From Candidatus Zixiibacteriota bacterium (GTDB lineage: Bacteria; Zixibacteria; MSB-5A5; CAIYYT01), in the NCBI GenBank assembly GCA_963205155.1, contig CAUJJY010000108.1, positions 1 through 5,003 of the forward strand: 5,003 nt of DNA, given 5' to 3'. The notes below the pieces were generated by a model. That model was not told the DNA's origin and did no database searches. It worked only from the letters and a program-made list of their open reading frames with translations. Position numbers and translations under genes: made by a program. Shown one piece after another: positions 1-5,003 of the stretch; within the stretch, counting starts at the first letter, position 1, and each line of letters starts with the position of its first letter.

Positions 1-63
1 AACAGCCGCCATTACGATTCGCTTGAAAAACTGGCCACTTTTTCGATAAATCGTGACGTTTAA
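1..63 (+). CDS. Possible C-terminal tail of an upstream gene (partial)
   Basis: The first reading frame is open from the window edge to a TAA stop at 61-63 and would encode 20 residues ending in TFSINRDV. The other two plus frames close earlier, at 24-26 and 47-49, so this is the longest candidate for the end of a gene running in from the left. Its stop lies 47 bases before the ATG of the VWA gene, which would fit an operon. The peptide is too short to assign to a family. In related genomes the gene before such a VWA protein is often a BatA-like or DUF58 protein, but nothing here shows that. An open frame this short can easily occur by chance. Confidence 0.3.
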   Translation, partial: NSRHYDSLEKLATFSINRDV

Positions 64-98
64 TTTTCTCTTGATACATCTTTTCACCCCTCCGGCAG

Positions 99-104
99 TA
101 TAAC
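99..104 (+). promoter_or_regulatory. Candidate -10 element for a leaderless VWA-gene transcript
   Basis: TATAAC matches five of six bases of the consensus TATAAT and ends six bases before the ATG at 111, so transcription would start on or next to the start codon. The bases before this ATG contain no purine-rich ribosome binding site. No good -35 box lies 16-18 bases upstream; TTGATA at 71-76 is 22 bases away. A competing ordinary promoter is TTGAAA at 23-28, a 16-base spacer and GATAAA at 45-50, which would leave an untranslated leader of about 50 bases that still lacks a ribosome binding site. Confidence 0.3.
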
Positions 105-110
105 CATAAT

Positions 111-2297
111 ATGCTGAACGTTTTGCTGGTCACACATTACAGCCTGTCGTTCACCTCGGTTTGGCTGTGGGTGATCACTCTGACATTTGTCGCGACAATC
201 GTCGCGACCTATTTCTACTACCGTCGCACCAATCCGATGCTCACCCGCGGATTCCGTATAGCACTTGGTGTCCTGCGCGGACTCGCCTTGGCTGCCCTCT
301 TCTTTGTCTTTGCCGAACCGTTGCTTGTGGTGGAAGATTCCGAATCGAAACCGGCGACTGTCGCGATCCTTGTTGATAACTCCACTTCTATGGCGCGCAA
401 TCGCCATTCGACCGAGCAGTTTGCTCAAATTGAAAATATCGTAGCGGGTATCCAGTCCAAACTGCCCGCCGGTTCCGAGGTCATCCGCTACGCCTTCGCC
501 GATACACTCACTCGCAATGGTGTCATTGACGGCTCATTCCCCGTCACCGCAATCGGCAACGTCCTCAACTCGCTTGACAAAGAACTCGCCGAATCAAACT
601 TGCAGGGCGTAATTCTGCTTTCCGACGGCGCATCCAATCTCGGCGCCAACCCGGTCACTGAAGCCCGCTCTCTCGGCGTGCCGGTGACGACAATCGGATT
701 TGGCGATCCGAATCCGCTCCCGGATATCAAGATCTCGCAGATCAACTGCAATCCCATCGGTTTCGTCGGCAAGGACTTCCCGATGGAAATCATCATCGAG
801 TCGCGCGGTTTCGAAAATCTCCGACTCCCGATCCGCATCCGTCAGGGCGAACGCATTCTCGTCCAGTCCGACATCGATCTCGAGGGCCAGGGCCGTCAGC
901 AAAAAGTCGCCCTTTCCTTTGCTCCAAGCAAAGAGGGTGATGTGATCCTCGAAGCTTCCGCCCCTATTCAAGCCAATGAAGAATCCGAGAAGAATAACAG
1001 CAAACAAGTCTCCGTCAAGATCCGCGCCAGCCAGATACGTATTCTGCTTGCCGGTTCATCGCTGAATTGGGATTTCAAGTTCATCCATCGCGCTCTTGCT
1101 GCCAAGCAAGATTTCAAAATCGACCAGTGCATTACATCACCCCAGCGCATTACCGGCACAATTCCGTTTCCCGAAAATGTCGATGCCCTCGCCGCCTACG
1201 ACGCTTTGATCTTGCTCGATTTTGATTCCGACTGGCTTGCTGACCACAAACAAACGCTCGATGCATTCTTCGAACGTACCGGTAAAGGCATGTTTTTCCT
1301 CGCCGGAGAACACTTCGGCGCTCGCCCCAAGACCCGGCTCCCGGCAGACATCTTGCCGTACCAGCCGGTCAAGACATCCATCACCGTCGTTCATCAGGAA
1401 ACCAATCTCCAGTTAACCGAGCGCGGCCGCATACACCCGTTGATGCGTCTCGCAGAAGACGGTGCAACGACCCAGCGTCTCCTCAATGCGCTGCCGCCTT
1501 TTGCCGGATTCCTGCGAGTTGAAAACCTCCGCCCCGAAGCTACTGTAATCGGTATCGTACCCGGCGCCGCAACACCGGACCAGTCGATTCCGATCATGGC
1601 CGCCCAGCGATATCGCAACGGCAAAGTTGCCATGCTCTCGGCCTTCCCGCTGTGGCGTCTCGACTTTCTTGCGAAGAGTATTAATGAGTCGGATTCAACT
1701 TATAATAAGATGCTCGATAATCTGGTGCTCTGGCTCGTCGCTCGCGAAGATGTCGAACGGATCACCATCACGCCCGAGCGCCCCATTTTCATCGCCGGTG
1801 AATCGGTGCGCCTCAATGCCCGCGTCCTCGATGAAAGCTACATCCCGATCGACAACGCCGAGGTCGAGGCGTCGCTCCGGTCACGGCAGAACCCTGCCGA
1901 CAGCATGGTAGTCAGTTTCCGTTTTGACCGGCCCGGTAATTACTCTGCTGACCTGCATTACCTGCCTTCGGGCGAATACGAAGTCAAAGGTACCGTCAAA
2001 CGCGAAGGCGTCGCCATCGGCAGACCGTTGTCATCATTCATAGTCGAACCATACAGTTTGGAAGACCTCTCCCAGACCGCGAACTTCGACGCGCTCAAAC
2101 GCATCAGCGAAGTCTCCGGCGGCCAGTTCTACGCCGTCGCCGATACTGCATCAATCACGCAGTTCTCTGGCCTTGCCCCGAAGACTTTCACCAGCCGCAG
2201 CGAAATGACCCTTTTTGACAACAAGTTCCTTCTGATCTTCATCATCCTGATGCTCTGCACCGAATGGTATCTGCGCAAGCGCTACCAGCTGCTGTAG
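111..2297 (+). CDS. Membrane-anchored VWA protein with a glutamine amidotransferase-like domain
   Basis: This 728-residue protein has hydrophobic segments at about 17-36 and 50-74, then a von Willebrand A domain at about 82-200. That domain has a full metal-binding MIDAS site: D89-N-S91-T-S93, a likely T146, and D172 in SDG. A beta-rich Ig-like region (about 205-305) follows. Next is an alpha/beta region resembling class I glutamine amidotransferases (about 308-545), a second Ig-like region (about 550-645), and a short GGQFY-containing segment near 670. A last membrane helix at about 704-719 precedes a basic tail. Arginines between helices 1 and 2 and after the last helix suggest that residues 75-700 lie outside the cytoplasm. 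The layout resembles uncharacterised proteins (COG5426-like) encoded near MoxR, DUF58 and BatA genes. A scaffold or metal-dependent adhesion role is inference; no enzyme activity is shown. ATG 111 is the only usual start codon between the in-frame stop at 72-74 and this position, but it lacks a ribosome binding site. Confidence 0.92.
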   Translation: MLNVLLVTHYSLSFTSVWLWVITLTFVATIVATYFYYRRTNPMLTRGFRIALGVLRGLALAALFFVFAEPLLVVEDSESKPATVAILVDNSTSMARNRHSTEQFAQIENIVAGIQSKLPAGSEVIRYAFADTLTRNGVIDGSFPVTAIGNVLNSLDKELAESNLQGVILLSDGASNLGANPVTEARSLGVPVTTIGFGDPNPLPDIKISQINCNPIGFVGKDFPMEIIIESRGFENLRLPIRIRQGERILVQSDIDLEGQGRQQKVALSFAPSKEGDVILEASAPIQANEESEKNNSKQVSVKIRASQIRILLAGSSLNWDFKFIHRALAAKQDFKIDQCITSPQRITGTIPFPENVDALAAYDALILLDFDSDWLADHKQTLDAFFERTGKGMFFLAGEHFGARPKTRLPADILPYQPVKTSITVVHQETNLQLTERGRIHPLMRLAEDGATTQRLLNALPPFAGFLRVENLRPEATVIGIVPGAATPDQSIPIMAAQRYRNGKVAMLSAFPLWRLDFLAKSINESDSTYNKMLDNLVLWLVAREDVERITITPERPIFIAGESVRLNARVLDESYIPIDNAEVEASLRSRQNPADSMVVSFRFDRPGNYSADLHYLPSGEYEVKGTVKREGVAIGRPLSSFIVEPYSLEDLSQTANFDALKRISEVSGGQFYAVADTASITQFSGLAPKTFTSRSEMTLFDNKFLLIFIILMLCTEWYLRKRYQLL
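189..208. repeat. Perfect 8-bp inverted repeat inside the VWA gene
   Basis: GTCGCGAC occurs at 189-196 and again at 201-208, separated by AATC. Each copy is itself a palindrome, so the pair is both a direct repeat and a perfect inverted repeat. It could form an 8-bp stem with a four-base loop about 80 bases after the start codon. The encoded protein shows the matching repeat VAT-I-VAT (residues 27-33) in the first membrane helix, so coding constraint alone may explain it. Confidence 0.6.
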
Positions 2298-2326
2298 GAC
2301 TTGCCGAAACCAACTTACCGATAGAC

Positions 2327-2737
2327 CTACTGCTTCTTCATCTTCTGAACTGAAGCCTTGACCATTTTAACAAGGACCGCAAAATCTACATCTTTAAGTT
2401 TATTTATGTAGAGGCACCCTTTGCCAGTCTTGTGCTTCCCTAATTTGGAAAGAAGATCGGCTTGGTGTTCCAGCCCGCCCATCAAGTAAACTGAAATGGC
2501 CTTCGCGCGAGGAGAGAAGCCGACGATGAACCAATCGCCCTCGCGACCGCTAGCGCCCACGTAGTGATAGTCGTCAAAGCCAACTATACTCGATCCCCAC
2601 ATCTTCGGTTCTTTCTTGGTGACCTTCGCCATCATACCGGCAATCGCTTGGCATTCGGCGCGGCGGTCAGCGTCCGGTATAGCTGCTAAGAACTTTGCGA
2701 CACTGTTTGTCGTTGGTTTGGTTTTCAATTCAGCCAT
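2327..2737 (-). CDS. DUF1801 (YdhG-like) domain protein
   Basis: This complete 136-residue soluble protein shows the hallmarks of the DUF1801 family as I know it: an N-terminal helical part (about 10-40), the MWG motif at 46-48 followed by IVGFDDYHY, then GFSPRAKAISVYLM at 73-86, and a conserved GKHKTGKGCLYI stretch at 100-111 leading into KLKDVD. Length and motif order match a subgroup of small single-domain members. The family has a cystatin-like alpha+beta fold; no reaction has been established for it, and members are often called hypothetical or confused with ydhG-type annotations. The start is set by a good GAGGAG ribosome binding site eight bases upstream. The gene runs towards the VWA gene, with 29 bases between the stops. 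It seems unrelated in role to either neighbour and is probably a stand-alone accessory gene. There are no membrane segments or signal peptide. Confidence 0.92.
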   Translation of the reverse strand: MAELKTKPTTNSVAKFLAAIPDADRRAECQAIAGMMAKVTKKEPKMWGSSIVGFDDYHYVGASGREGDWFIVGFSPRAKAISVYLMGGLEHQADLLSKLGKHKTGKGCLYINKLKDVDFAVLVKMVKASVQKMKKQ

Positions 2738-2745
2738 GTTTCGTA

Positions 2746-2751
2746 CTCCTC
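2746..2751 (-). promoter_or_regulatory. Ribosome binding site of the DUF1801 gene
   Basis: On the minus strand GAGGAG stands eight bases before the ATG at 2737. It is close to the consensus in sequence and spacing and fixes the start. Confidence 0.8.
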
Positions 2752-2771
2752 AATGTTGCTTTTGTCTGGAG

Positions 2772-2777
2772 TTTATA
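2772..2777 (-). promoter_or_regulatory. Candidate -10 box for the DUF1801 gene
   Basis: On the minus strand TATAAA (five of six consensus bases) lies about 34 bases before the start codon. It would give a leader of roughly 28 bases containing the GAGGAG site. With a 17-base spacer the -35 position reads TTCCGT (plus 2795-2800), which matches only the first two bases of TTGACA, so the assignment is weak. Confidence 0.3.
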
Positions 2778-2807
2778 CGGAGATGGGTAGGATTACGGAA
2801 ACGGACG

Positions 2808-2849
2808 CTGCACTTTTCTTTCTGCAGTCTCGCAATCGGTGTTGATTGC
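2808..2849. repeat. Two short adjacent inverted repeats between the minus-strand genes
   Basis: GCAATC at 2832-2837 pairs perfectly with GATTGC at 2844-2849 across a six-base loop. CTGCA at 2808-2812 pairs with TGCAG at 2823-2827 across a ten-base pyrimidine-rich loop. Both lie 45-86 bases past the stop of the zinc-ribbon gene and before the DUF1801 gene. Neither is followed by a T run on either strand, so they do not look like intrinsic terminators. Stems of five and six pairs can arise by chance. Confidence 0.35.
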
Positions 2850-2893
2850 CGCCAAATTAGATGCTGAACAACTGACCTATTGCAGTGACTTGA

Positions 2894-3868
2894 TCATTGA
2901 CCGGCACTTCGACGGATTTCGTTACGAAGTTCATAGCCCTCTTGCCTGGTTGGGTTCAGCTTGATATAATGTTCGACGTGTACCAACGCTTGCTGGTAAT
3001 TTCCCGCGTCAGCTTCCATCACGGCCAAGACCAACTCTTGGCAAGAGAATGCTTCAATATCGTCCGGACTCTTCGCAACGTAAGCTTTTATTATTGCGGC
3101 CGCTGAATCATAAATCCCAAAATCCATATAAGAAAACATCAAAGCCATGGAGGACAACCGTTCACGCGGGTACTTGGCGTGCATGGTTCGCGCAAAGGCC
3201 AGCGCCTCTTTCAGACTGTCCTGCGATTCTAATTCCGACCACCGTTGATATTCATCAAAGCCGGGCTCGTCGCTACTCGGCATATCTCCATCTGAATTCA
3301 TTACGAGCAATACTGTGAATGGTATGACAATCATCGCGGTAATTGAGAGAGGCAATTTGTAGCTTGCCTTGGTGCCACCCTGCGAAACAAAGTCCTTGAA
3401 TAGTGACGATTGTGACTGGTAGAAGTAAATCCCAGCCGCGACATTGATCGCCATAGCCGCAATCCGTGGAATCTCTTCAATGGCAAATAGTATTGAAAGA
3501 AAGACGGCAAATCCAAAGATGACCGCCATCATCGAGTTCCTCATCCGATCCGTCTGACCGAATCTTCCGAAGTTCAACGACCATAAGATGCCCGCTGGGA
3601 GGAAACTTACCAATGCACTGGAGGCATGAAACCATTTGGGGTCCCAAGCCTTGACCCCAGTGAATTTCCCGACAATTGGAGCCGCCATTGCCGGTTGGTC
3701 AACAGGCTGCGCGATCTTGTTCAAGTCCTCGACGAACGCCACTTCGACAGCGTCATGCGGCACTTTCATATGGCTGCCGCATTTGAAGCAAAATGCCTCT
3801 TCCCCCAGCTTTAGATAATTGCTGACGATTTCCGATTTGCAGGACGCGCAGTTGAACTTGTACGCCAT
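2894..3868 (-). CDS. Zinc-ribbon membrane protein with TPR-like C-terminal domain, unassigned
   Basis: I do not recognise a named family for this complete 324-residue protein. The N-terminus holds four cysteines as two CxxC pairs (C7/C10 and C27/C30), typical of a zinc ribbon, followed by a loose linker (about 40-75). Hydrophobic stretches lie at about 81-100, 112-131, 134-150 and 172-190, with the last three the strongest. After an acidic linker (about 192-206), the helical C-terminal third resembles tetratricopeptide repeats; the clearest unit is about 281-315, with GNYQQALVHVEHYIKLNP. A protein-binding role at the membrane is inference. If only the last three helices span the membrane, positively charged loops put the zinc ribbon in the cytoplasm and the TPR part outside; with four helices, N-in topology would keep both in the cytoplasm, against the charge pattern. 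The ATG has a close GGAGGG upstream, and the next methionine (residue 34) would lose all four cysteines. It is divergent from enolase. Confidence 0.88.
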   Translation of the reverse strand: MAYKFNCASCKSEIVSNYLKLGEEAFCFKCGSHMKVPHDAVEVAFVEDLNKIAQPVDQPAMAAPIVGKFTGVKAWDPKWFHASSALVSFLPAGILWSLNFGRFGQTDRMRNSMMAVIFGFAVFLSILFAIEEIPRIAAMAINVAAGIYFYQSQSSLFKDFVSQGGTKASYKLPLSITAMIVIPFTVLLVMNSDGDMPSSDEPGFDEYQRWSELESQDSLKEALAFARTMHAKYPRERLSSMALMFSYMDFGIYDSAAAIIKAYVAKSPDDIEAFSCQELVLAVMEADAGNYQQALVHVEHYIKLNPTRQEGYELRNEIRRSAGQ

Positions 3869-3870
3869 AA

Positions 3871-3876
3871 CCCTCC
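3871..3876 (-). promoter_or_regulatory. Ribosome binding site of the zinc-ribbon gene
   Basis: On the minus strand GGAGGG ends only two bases before the ATG at 3868. The sequence is strong but the spacing is shorter than the usual five to nine bases. No better start is available, because the next methionine lies beyond the zinc-ribbon cysteines. Confidence 0.6.
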
Positions 3877-4009
3877 GCTCAATAATAAGCTTCTATACCT
3901 ATCCCAACAACTAAAAACGACCATGTTTGCCACGTTCCCCCCTCCCGCCAAAGTTTTATCTTGCTCCTAACTTTTTACTTCATACTTTCACCGCAAAGTC
4001 TGTCTGTTT

Positions 4010-4015
4010 AAGGAG
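4010..4015 (+). promoter_or_regulatory. Ribosome binding site of enolase
   Basis: AAGGAG lies eight bases before the ATG at 4024. This near-consensus site at ideal spacing is expected for a highly expressed glycolytic gene and fixes the start. Confidence 0.9.
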
Positions 4016-4023
4016 TTTTGGCT

Positions 4024-5003
4024 ATGCCGAAGATTGCCCAATGTCTTGCTCGCGAAATTCTCGACAGTCGCGGCAACCCTACCATAGAAGTCGATGTCCT
4101 GCTTGAAGATGGCTCGTTTGGCCGAGCCGCCGTCCCCTCCGGTGCCTCTACCGGCTCCAACGAAGCCCTCGAACTGCGCGATGGCGACAAAAAACGCTTC
4201 GGCGGTAAAGGCGTCCTCAAGGCCGTCGCCAATGTCAACGACAAGATCGTCCCCGCCATCAAGGAAGAAGGCATCGACGTGCTCAACCAGCGCGAGGTCG
4301 ACGGCTTTATGCTCAACCTCGATGGGACTCCCGAAAAGAAGAATCTCGGCGCCAACGCGATCCTCGGCGTCTCTTTAGCTGTCGCCAAAGCCGCCGCATC
4401 CTATTCGATGCTTCCATTCTACCGCTATGTCGGCGGCACTAATTCACGCGTCCTCCCCCTGCCGATGATGAACATCCTTAACGGCGGCAAACACGCCGAC
4501 AATAAAGTCGACCTGCAGGAATTCATGATCATGCCGGCAGGCGCAGAGACCTTTTCCGATGCCCTCCGCATGGGTACCGAGGTCTTCCACTCGCTCAAGA
4601 ACGTCCTTCACGCCAATCACTACAACACCTCCGTCGGCGACGAGGGCGGCTTCGCCCCTGATCTGAAATCCAACCGCGAAGCCCTCGAGGTCATTTCCGA
4701 AGCCGTCGAAAAAGCCGGTTACAAACTTGGAACAGACATTCTTTTCGCCCTTGACCCGGCAGCTTCCGAGTTCTATGACAAGAAAACGAAGAAGTACGTC
4801 CTTTCCGGCGAGGGCCGCAGCCTGACTTCCGACGAAATGGTCGACTTCTATAAAGAACTGTGCAAAGCCTTCCCCATCATCTCCATCGAAGACGGCCTCG
4901 CTGAACACGACTGGGAAGGATTCAAGAAACTCACCCATGAAATTGGCGACAAAGTCCAGATCGTCGGCGACGACTTGTTCGTCACCCATCAGGTCTTCCG
5001 CGA
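4024..5003 (+). CDS. eno: Enolase (phosphopyruvate hydratase), 3' end outside the window
   Basis: This cytoplasmic glycolytic enzyme interconverts 2-phosphoglycerate and phosphoenolpyruvate using magnesium. The frame stays open to the window edge: 326 codons plus two bases are present, about three quarters of the usual 420-430 residues. The start MPKIAQCLAREILDSRGNPT is the classic enolase N-terminus. The mobile loop is SGAST (39-43), and substrate and acid-base residues appear as H157 (GGKHADN), E166 (QEFM) and E207 (GDEGGFAP). The metal ligands are D244 (LDPAASEFY), E289 (IEDGL) and D316 (GDDLF). The catalytic lysine and the final substrate-binding residues lie beyond the window. Codons end mostly in C or G (30 of 40 over codons 40-79), with C favoured, consistent with high expression. 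Position 322 is histidine in VTH where most enolases have VTN. The gene has a strong ribosome binding site and is first in its transcript here, divergent from the zinc-ribbon gene. Confidence 0.99.
   Translation, partial: MPKIAQCLAREILDSRGNPTIEVDVLLEDGSFGRAAVPSGASTGSNEALELRDGDKKRFGGKGVLKAVANVNDKIVPAIKEEGIDVLNQREVDGFMLNLDGTPEKKNLGANAILGVSLAVAKAAASYSMLPFYRYVGGTNSRVLPLPMMNILNGGKHADNKVDLQEFMIMPAGAETFSDALRMGTEVFHSLKNVLHANHYNTSVGDEGGFAPDLKSNREALEVISEAVEKAGYKLGTDILFALDPAASEFYDKKTKKYVLSGEGRSLTSDEMVDFYKELCKAFPIISIEDGLAEHDWEGFKKLTHEIGDKVQIVGDDLFVTHQVFR

Larger units (their letters stand above)
3869..4023. promoter_or_regulatory. Divergent intergenic region between the zinc-ribbon gene and enolase
   Basis: These 155 bases must hold the promoters of the two divergent genes, unless transcripts enter from elsewhere, which their orientation makes unlikely. 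For the minus gene TATAGA (plus 3892-3897) is a possible -10, but no -35 match lies at the usual distance. For enolase CATACT at 3981-3986 is a possible -10; TTGCTC at 3961-3966 is only 14 bases before it, too close for a standard promoter. A 12-base pyrimidine run (3935-3946) sits mid-region. No riboswitch or operator could be recognised. Confidence 0.45.

Noticed and set aside
44..53. Small palindrome CGAT-AA-ATCG upstream of the VWA gene as an operator.
   Set aside because: Four-base arms are expected by chance, and the site may lie within the end of an upstream gene.
84..428. Minus-strand open frame of 114 codons opposite the start of the VWA gene.
   Set aside because: It lies entirely opposite or just before a strongly supported gene, has a low-complexity charged composition, and shows no recognisable motif.
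2291..2333. Possible bidirectional terminator between the convergent VWA and DUF1801 genes.
   Set aside because: GCTGTAGG at 2291-2298 and CCTACTGC at 2326-2333 pair with one mismatch, but the loop is 27 bases, the stem is weak, and no T run follows on either strand.
2327..3868. The two minus-strand genes as a recently acquired island of different base composition.
   Set aside because: Some 60-base lines are AT-rich (24 of 60 G+C at 3301-3360), but others are not (36 of 60 at 2521-2580). GC at third codon positions over 40 codons of the zinc-ribbon gene (27 of 40) is near that of enolase (30 of 40). No mobile-element ends or integrase are visible.
3961..3986. TTGCTC and CATACT as a sigma-70 promoter for enolase.
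   Set aside because: The 14-base spacer is too short, and no alternative -35 match occurs 16-18 bases before CATACT.
4444..4989. Minus-strand open frame of 181 codons opposite enolase.
   Set aside because: It is a mirror frame of a confidently identified enolase. Its length follows from the C-ending codon bias of the coding strand.
1..5003. A new defence, mobile or multi-gene system in the window.
   Set aside because: The genes are enolase, a DUF1801 protein, a VWA membrane protein and one unassigned membrane protein, in three transcription units with no shared-pathway signal. No nuclease, methylase, toxin, transposase, integrase or repeat array was seen.

Overview
This 5,003-base window reads as an ordinary stretch of bacterial chromosome of moderate GC content. 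It has four well-supported protein-coding genes, the last cut by the window edge, and possibly the tail of a fifth at the left edge. I see no rRNA, tRNA, CRISPR array, insertion sequence or phage signature. Three of the four starts carry clear Shine-Dalgarno sequences. A large extracytoplasmic VWA plus glutamine-amidotransferase-like membrane protein is a type common in Bacteroidetes/FCB, Planctomycetes and related lineages. Together these suggest a Gram-negative-type bacterium, perhaps from the wider FCB group; this taxonomic guess is inference only.

Layout. Bases 1-63 may hold the last 20 codons of an upstream gene. Bases 111-2297 (+) encode a 728-residue membrane-anchored VWA protein of the sort usually found beside MoxR ATPases, DUF58 proteins and BatA-like proteins. 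Its start has no Shine-Dalgarno sequence but has a -10-like TATAAC placed as in leaderless mRNAs. Convergent to it, after a 29-base gap, is a small DUF1801 gene (2327-2737, -). Upstream of that on the same strand is a 324-residue protein with a zinc ribbon, a membrane domain and a TPR-like tail (2894-3868, -) that I cannot assign to a named family. Divergent from it across 155 bases is enolase (4024 to beyond 5003, +), with 326 codons visible and all the active-site residues expected in that part.

How the genes relate. Nothing suggests that the four genes form one pathway. Enolase is a core glycolytic gene. The VWA protein probably belongs with genes to the left of the window. The two minus-strand genes are co-directional but 156 bases apart with their own ribosome binding sites, so they are probably separate units or a loose pair. 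I found no convincing evidence for a new multi-gene system. The points most worth a second look are the zinc-ribbon/TPR membrane protein, the possible leaderless start of the VWA gene, and the missing nucleophile in its amidotransferase-like domain.
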